A DNA stretch of 64,000 nt from Zavarzinia compransoris (GTDB taxonomy: Bacteria > Pseudomonadota > Alphaproteobacteria > Zavarziniales > Zavarziniaceae), in the NCBI RefSeq assembly GCF_003173055.1, contig NZ_QGLF01000001.1, forward strand, positions 627,085 to 691,084, in the 5' to 3' direction. The notes beneath the pieces were generated by a model that was not told the origin of the DNA, did no database searches, and saw nothing but the letters and a program-made list of their open reading frames with translations. This document shows, piece after piece, positions 1 through 9,052 of the stretch. A program made the translations under genes and the position numbers. How positions within the stretch are numbered: position 1 is the stretch's first letter; each line of letters begins with the position of its first letter.

Positions 1-2595
1 GATGTGGCTTTCGACCGAGAGATAGCGCTTGCCGATCCGGCCGCAAGGATTGGCGCAGTCGAAGACCGGCAGATGCTCGTCCCGCAGGTGCGGCGCGCCT
101 TCGAGGGTCATGGCGCCGCAGACGTGGACATTAGCCAGTTCGATGTCGGCCTTGGAGAAGCCGAGCGCACCGAGGAAATCGAAGCCCGGATCGTCCAGCT
201 TCTCCGCCGGCAGTTTCAGGGTCTTCAGGCAGAAGTCTTCGCCGACGGTCCATTTGTTGAAGGCGAACTTCACGTCGAAGGCCTGGGCGAGGTTCTTTTC
301 CACCGCCTCGATCTGGGCCGGGCCGAAGCCCTTGGCCTTCAGCGCGGCATGCGAAATCGCCGGCGAGCCCGCCAGCGTGCCGTGGCCGACCGCATAGGCG
401 ACGATGTCGGCGATGTCCTTCTCGCCATAGCCGAGGGTGGCCAGGGCGACGGGGACGATGCGGTTGATGATCTTGAAATAGCCGCCGCCCGCCAGCTTCT
501 TGAACTTCACCAGGGCGAAGTCCGGCTCGATCCCCGTGGTGTCGCAATCCATGACCAGGCCGATGGTGCCGGTGGGCGCGACCACCGTCGCCTGGGCATT
601 GCGATAGCCGTGCTGCTCGCCCAGTTCCAGCGCCAGGTCCCAGGCCCGCTTGGCGGCGGCGGCAAGGCCGGCCTCGCGGATATTCGCATGGTCGAGGGCG
701 ACCGGCAGCGTGTGCAGGTTCTCATAGCCGGTGGCAACGCCGTGGGCGGCGCGGCGGTGGTTGCGCACCACCCGCAGCATGGGCGCGCGATTGTCGGCAA
801 AGCCGGGGAAGGCGCCCAGTTCCTTCGCCATCTCGGCCGAGGTGGCATAGGCGATGCCGGTCATCACCGCCGAGACGGCGCCGCCGAAAGCCCGGCCCTC
901 GTCCGAGTCGTAGGACAGGCCCGACGCCATCAGATAGCCGCCGATATTGGCGAAGCCGAGCCCGAGGGTGCGGTAGCGGTACGACAGTTCGGCGATCTTC
1001 GGCGAGGGGAACTGCGCCATGGTCACCGAGATTTCGAGCACCAGGGTCCAGAGGCGGACCGAATGCTCGAAGGCGGCGACATCGAAGCTGCCGTCGTCCC
1101 GGCGGAAGGTGAGAAGGTTCAGGGACGCCAGATTGCAGGCCGTATCGTCCAGGAACATATATTCCGAGCAGGGGTTCGAGCCGCGGATCGGGCCCGAATT
1201 GCTGCAGGTATGCCAGTCGTTCACCGTGGTGTGATACTGCAGGCCCGGATCGGCGCATTGCCAGGCGGCAAGGCCGATCTTTTCCCACAGTTCGGCGGCC
1301 TTCACCGTCTTCGTCACCTTGCCGGTGGTGCGCGCGGTCAGCTGCCAGTCGCGGTCGGCCAGCACGGCGTTCAGGAATTCGTCGGTGACGCGGACCGAAT
1401 TGTTGGAATTCTGGCCGGAGACGGTCAGATAGGCGTCCGAATCCCAATCCGTGTCATAGACGCGGAATTCGAGGTCGCGATAGCCCTGGCGGGCGAACTG
1501 GATGGCGCGCTGGATGTAATTGTCCGGGATCATGGCCTTGCGGGCGGCCTTGATCGCCTGTTTCAGCGCCTCGTTCTGCTTCGGCTCGAAGCGGGCGTCG
1601 CCGCCCACCGTGTCGAGATGGCAGGCCGCGAGGATCGCGTTCATATGGACTTCGGCGAGCTTGGAGCCGGCGACCAGGGCCGCCACCTTCTGTTCCTCGA
1701 TCACCTTCCAGTCGATGAATTCCTCGATGTCCGGATGGTCGACGTCGACGATCACCATCTTGGCCGCGCGCCGCGTGGTCCCGCCCGACTTGATGGCGCC
1801 CGCTGCCCGGTCGCCGATCTTCAGGAAGGACATCAGGCCCGACGACTTGCCGCCGCCCGCCAGCTTTTCGCTGACGCCGCGCAGCTTGGAGAAATTGGTG
1901 CCGGTGCCCGAACCATATTTGAACAGGCGGGCTTCCCGGATCCACAGGTCCATGATGCCGCCGTCGTTCACGAGGTCGTCCTCGATGCCCTGGATGAAGC
2001 AGGCATGGGGCTGCGGCCGCTCGTAGGCGGAGGTGGAACGGGTGACCTGCCCGCTCTTCTCGTCGACATAGAAATGGCCCTGGGCCGGGCCGTCGATGCC
2101 ATAGGCCCAGTGCAGGCCGGTGTTGAACCATTGCGGCGAATTGGGCGCGCACATCTGGTTCGCCAGCATGAAGGCCAGTTCGTCGCGGAAGGCGAGGGCA
2201 TCCGCTTCGCCGTCGAACATGCCGGCCTTCCAGCCCCAATAAGTCCAGGTGCCGGACAGGCGGTCGAAGACCTGGCGGCCGGTGCGCTCGTCGCCGTAGC
2301 GCTCGTCCGCCGGCAGCTTGGCCAGCGCCGTCTCGTCGGCGACGGAACGCCACAGCCAGGACGGCACGCCCTTTTCCTTCACCTTCTTCAGGCGGGCGGG
2401 AATCCCGGCTTTGCGGAAATACTTCTGGGCCAGGATGTCGGTCGCGACCTGGCTCCAGGCGGCGGGGACTTCCATGGCGCCCAGCTTGAACACCACCGAA
2501 CCGTCCGGATTGCGGATCTCGCTCGATACTTCCTGAAACTCGATGCCCGCGTAGGGAGAGTTGCCTTCGGTCGTGAATCGCCGCTCGATCCGCAT
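1..2595 (-). CDS. nrdJ: vitamin B12-dependent (class II) ribonucleotide reductase, partial
   Basis: Adenosylcobalamin-dependent ribonucleotide reductase, which makes deoxyribonucleotides in the cytoplasm through a cobalamin-generated thiyl radical and so works with or without oxygen. Reading from ATG at 2595 gives 865 residues before the window edge. Family members run to about 1,200 residues, so the C-terminal quarter, including the shuttle cysteines, is outside. Visible marks are NSPQWFNTG near residues 152-160, the ACFIQG cysteine, and the finger-loop NPCSEYMFLDDTACN. The start has a good ribosome site (AGGGG, 7 nt upstream). The gene is divergent from recJ. No cobalamin riboswitch was recognised upstream. 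The family call is firm. Confidence 0.96.
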   Translation of the reverse strand, partial: MRIERRFTTEGNSPYAGIEFQEVSSEIRNPDGSVVFKLGAMEVPAAWSQVATDILAQKYFRKAGIPARLKKVKEKGVPSWLWRSVADETALAKLPADERYGDERTGRQVFDRLSGTWTYWGWKAGMFDGEADALAFRDELAFMLANQMCAPNSPQWFNTGLHWAYGIDGPAQGHFYVDEKSGQVTRSTSAYERPQPHACFIQGIEDDLVNDGGIMDLWIREARLFKYGSGTGTNFSKLRGVSEKLAGGGKSSGLMSFLKIGDRAAGAIKSGGTTRRAAKMVIVDVDHPDIEEFIDWKVIEEQKVAALVAGSKLAEVHMNAILAACHLDTVGGDARFEPKQNEALKQAIKAARKAMIPDNYIQRAIQFARQGYRDLEFRVYDTDWDSDAYLTVSGQNSNNSVRVTDEFLNAVLADRDWQLTARTTGKVTKTVKAAELWEKIGLAAWQCADPGLQYHTTVNDWHTCSNSGPIRGSNPCSEYMFLDDTACNLASLNLLTFRRDDGSFDVAAFEHSVRLWTLVLEISVTMAQFPSPKIAELSYRYRTLGLGFANIGGYLMASGLSYDSDEGRAFGGAVSAVMTGIAYATSAEMAKELGAFPGFADNRAPMLRVVRNHRRAAHGVATGYENLHTLPVALDHANIREAGLAAAAKRAWDLALELGEQHGYRNAQATVVAPTGTIGLVMDCDTTGIEPDFALVKFKKLAGGGYFKIINRIVPVALATLGYGEKDIADIVAYAVGHGTLAGSPAISHAALKAKGFGPAQIEAVEKNLAQAFDVKFAFNKWTVGEDFCLKTLKLPAEKLDDPGFDFLGALGFSKADIELANVHVCGAMTLEGAPHLRDEHLPVFDCANPCGRIGKRYLSVESHI

Positions 2596-2920
2596 CTTAT
2601 CGCCCCTGACCTTGTAGATTGCCGCGCCCCGAGGCCGGACCGAAGGGCCCGACCGCTGCCACCCTTGTTATGGCGACCCCATGGATAGGGGGCATCCGCC
2701 GTGGTTGGACACAAACTCTAGGTCGACCCGGCGTGAGTCGGAACCGGGAAAATTTGGTTCGACCCCCATATTTTGTGCTTGGCCGTGAGTCCGGCACCGG
2801 CCATGGGGGTACTCGGATGCCGTTCATCATCCTGTCGCATTGCGGGGACTGACGGCCCGGCCCGGACCATGCTTACTATGCAGCCATGACGAATCGCGCT
2901 TACGCCCGGACTTCCCGGCC
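2596..2920. other. divergent intergenic region between nrdJ and recJ
   Basis: This 325-base gap must carry the promoters of both divergent genes. It holds an A/T-richer patch around 2705-2780 in otherwise GC-rich sequence. Two segments (2709-2724 and 2763-2778) loosely resemble NrdR boxes, each about 10 of 16 positions, but they lie 54 bases apart rather than the usual 31-32, so I do not call them. No convincing gene, hairpin or B12 box was seen. Confidence 0.4.
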
Positions 2921-4747
2921 ATGATGCCCGCCGCCCGTCCCGATTTCCCGGCCGGCACCGACCTCGTGCTCGGGGTCGAGCGCTCTTTCGCCGGCCGGCC
3001 CTGGCGCTTCCGGGTGGGGGACGAGCGGGAGGCGCTGGCGCTGGCCCAGGCCACCGGCCTCGATGCGGTGACGGCGCGGGTGCTGGTCGGGCGCGGGCTC
3101 TCGATCGAGACGGTGGACCGCTTCCTGAACCCCAGTCTCCGGGCCGACATGCCCGATCCCGCCCGCCTGAAGGATATGGAGCGCGCGGCCGCCCGCTTGG
3201 CCGACGCGGTGATCGCGGGCGAGGAGATCGCCGTCTTCGGCGATTACGACGTCGACGGCGCCACCTCGGCGGCGGTGCTGATCCGCTATTTCAAGGCGCT
3301 GCGCCGGCCCTTGCGGCTTTATGTGCCGGACCGCCAGCGCGAGGGCTATGGCCCCAATGTCGCCGCCCTCGAATTCCTGGCGCGGGAAGGGGTGCGGCTG
3401 GTGATCGCCGTCGATTGCGGCACCCTGGCCTTTCAGCCGTTCGAGGCGGCGCGGGCGGCCGGGCTTGAGATCATCGTCTCCGACCATCACCAGGCGGAAC
3501 CGCTGCTGCCCGCGGTCCATGCCCTGGTCAATCCGAACCGGCTGGACGACGAGTCCGGCCTCGGCCACTTGGCGGCGGTCGGGGTGACGTTCCTGCTGGT
3601 CGTCGCGCTCAATCGCGACTTGCGCCGCCGCGGCTTCTTCGGCGACGGGGCGCCGCCGGACCTGATGGCGCTGCTCGACCTCGTGGCGTTGGGCACCGTT
3701 GCCGACGTCGTGCCCCTGACCGGCCTCAACCGCACCTTCGTCACCCAGGGCTTGAAGGTGATGGCGGCGCGGGGCAATGCGGGCATTGCGGCGCTGATGG
3801 ATGTGGCGCGGGTCGATACGGCGCCGACCGCCTATCACCTCGGGTATCTGCTCGGGCCCCGGGTCAATGCCGGGGGGCGGGTGGGGCAGGCCGATCTCGG
3901 CGCCCAGTTGCTGGCGACCGACGATCCGGAATTCGCCACCGCCCTGGCGGCCCGTCTCGATGCCTTGAACCGCGAGCGCCAGGCGATCGAGAAAGAGGTC
4001 GAGGCGGCGGCGGTCGAGGCGGTGGAAAGCCGGCTGGCGCGGGGCAATGGTGTCGGCCCCCTGGTGCTGGCGGCGGGTGCGGGCTGGCATCCGGGCGTCG
4101 TCGGCATCGTCGCCAGCCGCCTGAAGGAACGCTATCGCCGGCCGACCTTCGTGCTCTCGATCATCGAGGACGGCCGGGCCAAGGGCTCGGGCCGCTCGAT
4201 CCCCGGGATCGACCTTGGCGCGGCGGTGGCGGCGGCAAGGGCTACCGGCCTGATCGACGAGGGCGGCGGCCACGCCATGGCCGCGGGCATCACCGTGCCC
4301 ACGGCCCGCCTCGACGACCTGGAACATTTCTGGGCTGGCCGCTTCGAGACCCTGGTCGAACACGCGCTCGCCCGCGACGGCCTGAAGATCGACGCCGCCA
4401 TCGGCCTTGCCGGGATCAGCGGCGACCTGGTGGCGCGGCTGGCCCAGGTCGCCCCCTTCGGCCAGGGCAATCCGGAGCCGCGCTTCGTCCTGCCCGCGGT
4501 CCGCATCGCCCATGCCGCGCCCATGGGCAAGGGTCACCTGCGCCTGCGCCTCGAAGATGCGGGCGGCCGCTCGGCGGAGGCGGTGGCCTTCCGTTCCGGC
4601 GACGGCGCCGTGGTCGAGGGGCTGGCCGCGGCGGCGGCCCGGGGCGCGCCCGTCCATCTCGCCGGTCATGTCCGTGCCGAAATATGGCAGGGCCGGTCCC
4701 GCCTTCGCCTCATGATCGAGGATGCGGCCGATGCGGCCGGCCTCTAG
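2921..4747 (+). CDS. recJ: single-stranded-DNA-specific exonuclease RecJ
   Basis: 5'-3' single-strand DNA exonuclease of the RecFOR recombination and mismatch/base-excision repair pathways, cytoplasmic and metal dependent. From ATG at 2921 the protein is 608 residues, normal for the family. The DHH-phosphoesterase motifs are clear: GDYDVDGATS (motif I), a VDCGT segment and SDHHQ (the DHH signature), followed by the DHHA1 domain with GGGHAMAAG and a C-terminal OB-like domain. An in-frame start at 2840 would add 27 residues unlike RecJ, so 2921 (or 2924) is preferred. A chorismate mutase gene follows 9 bp downstream on the same strand. Confidence 0.95.
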   Translation: MMPAARPDFPAGTDLVLGVERSFAGRPWRFRVGDEREALALAQATGLDAVTARVLVGRGLSIETVDRFLNPSLRADMPDPARLKDMERAAARLADAVIAGEEIAVFGDYDVDGATSAAVLIRYFKALRRPLRLYVPDRQREGYGPNVAALEFLAREGVRLVIAVDCGTLAFQPFEAARAAGLEIIVSDHHQAEPLLPAVHALVNPNRLDDESGLGHLAAVGVTFLLVVALNRDLRRRGFFGDGAPPDLMALLDLVALGTVADVVPLTGLNRTFVTQGLKVMAARGNAGIAALMDVARVDTAPTAYHLGYLLGPRVNAGGRVGQADLGAQLLATDDPEFATALAARLDALNRERQAIEKEVEAAAVEAVESRLARGNGVGPLVLAAGAGWHPGVVGIVASRLKERYRRPTFVLSIIEDGRAKGSGRSIPGIDLGAAVAAARATGLIDEGGGHAMAAGITVPTARLDDLEHFWAGRFETLVEHALARDGLKIDAAIGLAGISGDLVARLAQVAPFGQGNPEPRFVLPAVRIAHAAPMGKGHLRLRLEDAGGRSAEAVAFRSGDGAVVEGLAAAAARGAPVHLAGHVRAEIWQGRSRLRLMIEDAADAAGL

Positions 4748-4756
4748 GATAGTGTC

Positions 4757-5050
4757 ATGACACGCTGCAACACCATGGAAGAGGTCCGGGCCGAGGTCGA
4801 CCGCCTGGACCGCGACATCGTCCGCCTGCTGGCCGAACGCGAGCAGCGCATCGCCGACGCCGGCCGGATCAAGCCGACGCGCGACGTGGTCCGCGACGAG
4901 GCCCGGATCGAAGACGTGGTGCACAAGATCCGGGCCGAAGCCCTCGGCCATGGCGCCTCGCCCGACCTGATCGAAGCGATCTACCGCGACATGATGGAAC
5001 GCTTCATCGCCCATGAATTCGTGCTCTGGGACGCCAACCGTCAGGGGTGA
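4757..5050 (+). CDS. chorismate mutase, AroQ class
   Basis: Small all-helical chorismate mutase (97 residues), converting chorismate to prephenate at the head of phenylalanine and tyrosine synthesis. The helix-1 pattern with Arg and Lys/Asp positions of the AroQ fold is visible (VDRLDRDIVRLLAERE), followed by the charged segment VVRDEARIEDVV and the C-terminal helix IYRDMMERFIAHE. It starts 9 bp after recJ, probably in the same transcript. No prephenate dehydratase domain is attached. An internal Met at codon 7 is an alternative start. Confidence 0.88.
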   Translation: MTRCNTMEEVRAEVDRLDRDIVRLLAEREQRIADAGRIKPTRDVVRDEARIEDVVHKIRAEALGHGASPDLIEAIYRDMMERFIAHEFVLWDANRQG

Positions 5051-5158
5051 GGGCACCCGGCTGATTCGGACCCGAATCCCCCCGAGGTCTCGATACCGGC
5101 CGATTCCGGCCGTTTCCCGCAGCGCAGGCCGCGGCTTTCCGGGTCTGCTATTTTTGTG

Positions 5159-5187
5159 TTGACCGGCGCTTCGGGAATTCGTATCTG
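5159..5187 (+). promoter_or_regulatory. candidate sigma-70 promoter of tRNA-Glu
   Basis: TTGACC (5159-5164) is separated by exactly 17 bp from TATCTG (5182-5187), giving a predicted start about 5194, 23 bases before the mature tRNA. The -35 matches 5 of 6 consensus positions; the -10 is weaker. Assigned by eye. Confidence 0.45.
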
Positions 5188-5216
5188 AGGCGCCTCGCAA
5201 GCGCGAGAGCCTCTCA

Positions 5217-5292
<76 letters not shown>

Positions 5293-5428
5293 ACGGCCTG
5301 GCAAGCCGCCGATTTCAGACAAGTTGTCGATGTTGCCGGGCAGATGGATCTCCATCCGCCGCGGCAAGCCATCGGGCTCCGCCGATTTCCACCGGGTGGA
5401 CGTTGTGGGGCGTAGCGATATTGTCGTC

Positions 5429-5434
5429 TATAAT
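5429..5434 (+). promoter_or_regulatory. perfect -10 hexamer just upstream of a start codon (possible leaderless start)
   Basis: TATAAT at 5429-5434 ends six bases before the ATG at 5441, the spacing expected if transcription begins at the A of the start codon. No Shine-Dalgarno sequence is visible. The best -35-like match (TTGTGG, 5403-5408) is spaced 20 bp and poor, so this is tentative. Confidence 0.35.
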
Positions 5435-5440
5435 GACGCC

Positions 5441-5737
5441 ATGCCCAAGCCCACCACGATCGCCCTTTCCCGGTTGCGCGACATCGGCTGGTCTCTATGG
5501 GACCCGATCGGGCTGCACCGATGCGACGGGGCGGCCGATGAGTATGACGGCTACTTGATGCACGTCGCCGGGCTGCTTCGGCGTGGCGTCGGGAAAGAGG
5601 CGTGCATGGAATATCTCGTGCATATCGAAGCCCGGCACATGGGCCTTGGCATCAGCGAAAATACTTTCCAGCGTGCAAAGGCCACGGTTCAGGCGCTCGA
5701 TATATATCTGGCATCTCTCCAGGATCCGGAGAGCTAA
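5441..5737 (+). CDS. conserved hypothetical protein with WDPIG/DEYD core
   Basis: A 98-residue soluble protein with a compact pattern: RDIGWSLWDPIGL, then DEYDGYLMHVAGLLRRG, then EYLVHIEARHMGL. This recalls short bacterial proteins of unknown function that share a WDPIG...DEYD core; I assign no activity. ATG at 5441 is preferred over an upstream in-frame ATG at 5324 because similarity of style begins here and a TATAAT box lies just before it. The stop overlaps by 4 bp the stop of the convergent membrane-protein gene. Confidence 0.7.
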   Translation: MPKPTTIALSRLRDIGWSLWDPIGLHRCDGAADEYDGYLMHVAGLLRRGVGKEACMEYLVHIEARHMGLGISENTFQRAKATVQALDIYLASLQDPES

Positions 5738-6438
5738 CCCATCTGCATGCACGCGCGCAGGATGGCGAGCAGTGCCATGGCGATACCGATGCCGATCCAG
5801 AAGTTCTGGGCGGTCCGGCGCTTGCCTTCGGCCTCGACCGCGGTCAGCGGCCGCAGCACGCCGTCGCTGCCGGCTTCCACCGGGCCGGCCTCGCCGACCG
5901 TCACGCCCGCGAGTCCGGCGATCGCCTGTCCCGCGGTTTCGACCGGGAAGTGGATCGCCCCCCGTGTCGCGCGGGTGCCGAAATCATAGGCTTCGCCGCC
6001 ATGGGTGACGACGCGCCAGCATTCCTCCGTCCAGGGGGTGCCCATGCTCCGCCGCATCACTTCGCGGTGTTCTACGGCGGCGATGTCGCCGGGGGCGAGT
6101 TCGACGTCATAAAGGGGCGGCCGCGGGCCGTTGCGGCCCCAGGTCGGCAGCGTCATGCGGATACGGCCGTCGCCGCCGATGCTTACCTTGTGTCTGGTCA
6201 AGGTCAGGGCGGGCCGGACCGTGAGGGGCAGGAGCGCGCCGACAAGGAGGCCGAGCACGGCCAGAACCACGGCGGTGCCGGGCTCGCCGTCGATCACCAG
6301 CGCCAGGGCGCCGGCGGTCAGGACGATGACGAAGCCGGCCAGCAGAAGCACCACGAACCAGATGAGTGCCACGCCGTACCACGGATACCGAAAGATCTTT
6401 TCGCCGGCCCCGCGCCCGTCCGCCGTTCGTGTGGCCAT
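5734..6438 (-). CDS. integral membrane protein of unknown function
   Basis: A 234-residue protein with two adjacent hydrophobic segments near the N-terminus (about residues 20-45 and 55-78), a soluble middle domain rich in beta-type sequence (about 80-205), and a short C-terminal hydrophobic stretch (IGIGIAMALLAILRAC). The layout suits an inner-membrane protein with a cytoplasmic PH-like or similar domain, but no family was recognised. It stands alone, convergent with the preceding small gene. Confidence 0.75.
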   Translation of the reverse strand: MATRTADGRGAGEKIFRYPWYGVALIWFVVLLLAGFVIVLTAGALALVIDGEPGTAVVLAVLGLLVGALLPLTVRPALTLTRHKVSIGGDGRIRMTLPTWGRNGPRPPLYDVELAPGDIAAVEHREVMRRSMGTPWTEECWRVVTHGGEAYDFGTRATRGAIHFPVETAGQAIAGLAGVTVGEAGPVEAGSDGVLRPLTAVEAEGKRRTAQNFWIGIGIAMALLAILRACMQMG

Positions 6439-6531
6439 GCGACTACCCCCGTTCCCGCGTCCCCGGGGACAACTTGGGCGGCGGCGGACCGGGCGTCAAG
6501 CCATGCTGCCGCCTTCCGGCCGCGCGCGTGG

Positions 6532-7356
6532 TCACCCTTCGGCCAGGGGCCGGTAGAAATCGGGCGGCAGGCCGGCGGCGGCGCGCCTCTCGTCGTTGAA
6601 GGGCGGCTTCAGGGCGCCGTGGAAATATTGCCGGATCAGGGCGTGGAATGTTTCCCGCGGCGGCAGGCCGTGGCGGGCGCAGAGGACGTGGAACCATTTC
6701 GTGCCATGGGCGACATGGCCGACCTCTTCGGCATAAATGGTTTCGAGGGCGGCGACCGCGTCCGCCTCCGCCGGGCCGGCCTTGCGGAAGATTTCGATCA
6801 TGGCGGGGGTAACGTCGAGGCCGCGGGCTTCCAGCACCATGGGCACCACGGTCAGGCGGGCCAGCAGGTCGTGGGCCGTATCCTCGGCCGCACGCCACAT
6901 TTCCGCATGGGCCGGCAGGTCGCCGTAGAAACTGCCCCTTGCGTGCAGGCAGTCGCTCAGCAATTCGAAATGCCGTGCCTCCTCGTCCGCGGTCCGCACC
7001 CAGTCGTCGTAGAAATCGACCGGCAGCGGGGTTGCGGTGAAGCGGGCGACGATATCCCAATGCAGGTCGATGGCGTTCAGTTCGATATGGGCGACCGCAT
7101 GGAGCAGGGCCTTGCGCCCCTGGGGCGAGCCCGGGCGGCGGCGCGGCACGTCGCGCGGGGGCAGCAGGTCGGGCTTGGCCGGCCGGGCCGGGCGCGGCGG
7201 CGGCACCGCGCTGCCGATGGGCATGGCGCCGCCCGCCGCGCGGCCGTCGCGCCAGGCCTTGGCGAAGCGGCGGGACTTGGCGGCCTTCTCCAGGGCGTCG
7301 GCGGTGGTCAGGACCTCGACGGCGCAGGCCGAGAGGCTGGCAGGGATCGGCAGCAT
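6532..7356 (-). CDS. DUF455 ferritin-like protein
   Basis: Ferritin-like di-iron four-helix protein of the DUF455 family, 274 residues from ATG at 7356. Candidate metal ligands are spread over the helices: HIELNAIDLHWD, RTADEEARHFELL, and EEVGHVAHG. Relatives are found in many proteobacteria and are sometimes compared with di-iron hydroxylases, but the substrate is unknown. An in-frame extension upstream to 7599 runs through the neighbouring gene in another frame and is not used. The YkgJ gene ends 40 bp upstream on the same strand; the pair is probably co-transcribed. Confidence 0.85.
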   Translation of the reverse strand: MLPIPASLSACAVEVLTTADALEKAAKSRRFAKAWRDGRAAGGAMPIGSAVPPPRPARPAKPDLLPPRDVPRRRPGSPQGRKALLHAVAHIELNAIDLHWDIVARFTATPLPVDFYDDWVRTADEEARHFELLSDCLHARGSFYGDLPAHAEMWRAAEDTAHDLLARLTVVPMVLEARGLDVTPAMIEIFRKAGPAEADAVAALETIYAEEVGHVAHGTKWFHVLCARHGLPPRETFHALIRQYFHGALKPPFNDERRAAAGLPPDFYRPLAEG

Positions 7357-7396
7357 GGCGCGGACCCTAGCCGAAGTTGCCGCCGGTCGCCATGCC

Positions 7397-8095
7397 TCAG
7401 CCGGGCAGGCGCGGGTCGCCGGTCGCGGTGAACACGGCCTCGCCCGCCAGCCAGCGGGCCGTGGCATCGGGTTCGGCCAGCAGGGTGCGGACCGCGCGGT
7501 CGAGCAGGACGAGGCCCGGCGCCAGGCCGAGATCGGCCTCGATCGCCTCGATCCGCTTTTCGAGCGCGAACAGGAAGACCATCGATTGATGCGCGGCATG
7601 GCCGCCGTCGCCCTGATAGCCGAGGCCCTTCTCGCAATAGTCGCCCTCGCGGCAGCGCTCGAAATCGAGGCTGTAATAGCCGCGGCAGACCATGGGCCTG
7701 ACGTGATAGATGGAACAGCGGCCGTCGAACAGGAAGGGGCAGAAATCCGTGCCCCCGGCGACCCGGTCGAGCAGCACCGCGAATTGCGCCGGCGGAAAGG
7801 TCGCGCGGGCCTCGGCCGCCGCCAGCACGGCGAAGAGCGGCCGGACCTGGATCAGGTTGCGGCAGCAGAGATCGCAGCCGGCACGGCAGGCCAGCGGTTT
7901 CACCGGCGCCAGGCCGGCGAGGTCGGCCGCCACCGCCTCGCATAGCGCCAGCAGGTCGCGGGCGATGGCGATGATATCGGCCTCGTCCCGGGCGGCGGCA
8001 AGGCCGGCGCGCAGCCGGTCGTCGGCCGCCGCCATCTGCTGCCGCATCAGGGCGAGGGGGGAGGCGGGGGCGCCCGCCGGTCCATCATGCTCCAC
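7397..8095 (-). CDS. YkgJ family cysteine cluster protein
   Basis: Putative metal-binding protein of the YkgJ/UPF0153 type, which have a cluster of conserved cysteines thought to hold zinc or Fe-S. Visible cysteines: CRAGCDLCC near the middle, then CPFLFDGRCSIY and RPMVCRGYY, and two further Cys in RCREGDYCEKG. GTG at 8095 is preceded by GGAGG at 5-nt spacing and gives 232 residues; ATG at 8047 (216 residues) is the alternative. It precedes the DUF455 gene by 40 bp and is divergent from lepB. Biochemical function is unknown. Confidence 0.82.
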   Translation of the reverse strand: MEHDGPAGAPASPLALMRQQMAAADDRLRAGLAAARDEADIIAIARDLLALCEAVAADLAGLAPVKPLACRAGCDLCCRNLIQVRPLFAVLAAAEARATFPPAQFAVLLDRVAGGTDFCPFLFDGRCSIYHVRPMVCRGYYSLDFERCREGDYCEKGLGYQGDGGHAAHQSMVFLFALEKRIEAIEADLGLAPGLVLLDRAVRTLLAEPDATARWLAGEAVFTATGDPRLPG

Positions 8096-8226
8096 CTGGG
8101 CCTCCGGGTTCTGCCTGCTTCGGGGCCAGTCTAGCCGCGCTGCGGGCGGCGGGGAAACCGCTTCGCCCCGGTGCTGCCGCAATGGCGCTTTACAGCCGGC
8201 TCGGGGCCCGCCCCTCGTCGTGCCAG

Positions 8227-8255
8227 TTGACAGGACGGCGGGCGGTGGGCTTGAT
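8227..8255 (+). promoter_or_regulatory. candidate promoter of lepB-rnc-era
   Basis: A perfect TTGACA (8227-8232), 17-bp spacer and CTTGAT (8250-8255) precede lepB. Start of transcription would fall near 8262. The -10 matches only 3 of 6, so confidence is moderate. Confidence 0.4.
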
Positions 8256-8302
8256 GCCCGCAAACCGGGAGCAGGTGCGTGACCGTGGTCAGGGATAAAG
8301 CG

Positions 8303-9052
8303 ATGAAGCAGTCGGGCCGTTCGTCTTTCATGGAGACGGTGCGGACCGTCATCTATGCCGTGCTCATCGCGCTCGTCATCCGCAGCTTCCTGTTCGAGCC
8401 GTTCAACATTCCCTCCGGCTCCATGCGGCCGACGCTGGAGGTGGGCGACTATCTCTTCGTCTCGAAATTCTCCTACGGCTATTCGCGCTATTCGATGCCG
8501 CTCGGCCTCGACCTGTTCGAGGGCCGGGTGCTGGAAAGCGTGCCGGAGCGCGGCGACGTCGCCGTGTTCAGGAAGCCGAACGAGCCGAACACCGATTATA
8601 TCAAGCGCATCGTCGGCCTGCCCGGGGACCGGATCCAGGTGACCGACGGCGTTCTCATCGTCAACGGCACGCCGGTGCCGCGCGAACGCATCGACGATTA
8701 CGTCGAGACCCTGCCGAACGGCGGCGTCCGCCGCATCGAGCAATACCGCGAGACCCTGCCGAACGGCGTCACTTACACGACCTTCAACCTGGTCGGCGGC
8801 AGCAAGGCCGACAATACCGGCGTCTATGAAGTGCCGCCCGGCCATTACTTCGCCATGGGCGACAACCGGGACGATTCGATCGACAGCCGCTTCCCGCCAG
8901 AAATCGGCGGCGTCGGCTTCATTCCGGCGGAAAACCTGATCGGCCGCGCCGACCTGATCTTCTTCTCGTCGGACGGCTCGGCAGGGCTGTTCGAGCCTTG
9001 GAAATGGTTCGGCGCGATCCGCTACGAGCGCCTGCTGCACGTGATCCGGTGA
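8303..9052 (+). CDS. lepB: signal peptidase I
   Basis: Inner-membrane serine/lysine protease that removes signal peptides from exported proteins. From ATG at 8303 it has 249 residues: one N-terminal membrane helix (about 14-30), then the catalytic Ser40 in PSGSM and Lys101 in YIKRIVGLPGD, and the box E motif GDNRDDSIDSR. A GTG at 8279 with a GGGAG ribosome site would add eight residues and cannot be excluded. The stop overlaps the GTG of rnc (GTGA), and rnc-era follow, a common proteobacterial arrangement. Confidence 0.96.
   Translation: MKQSGRSSFMETVRTVIYAVLIALVIRSFLFEPFNIPSGSMRPTLEVGDYLFVSKFSYGYSRYSMPLGLDLFEGRVLESVPERGDVAVFRKPNEPNTDYIKRIVGLPGDRIQVTDGVLIVNGTPVPRERIDDYVETLPNGGVRRIEQYRETLPNGVTYTTFNLVGGSKADNTGVYEVPPGHYFAMGDNRDDSIDSRFPPEIGGVGFIPAENLIGRADLIFFSSDGSAGLFEPWKWFGAIRYERLLHVIR

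Noticed and set aside
4-2688. Open frame of 894 codons on the plus strand
   Set aside because: It is antisense to nrdJ; its composition (Arg/Gly/Ala-rich, no motifs) is what GC-rich codon bias produces opposite a real gene.
2596-2720. Cobalamin riboswitch before nrdJ or cobA
   Set aside because: No recognisable B12 box or conserved core was found in either leader; the cobA hairpin is a simple inverted repeat, not the riboswitch fold.
2705-2780. NrdR boxes upstream of nrdJ
   Set aside because: Two weak matches (about 10 of 16 each) at a spacing of 54 bp rather than the usual 31-32 bp.
2900-5200. Open frame of 766 codons opposite recJ and chorismate mutase
   Set aside because: Shadow of two well-recognised genes; no motifs of its own.
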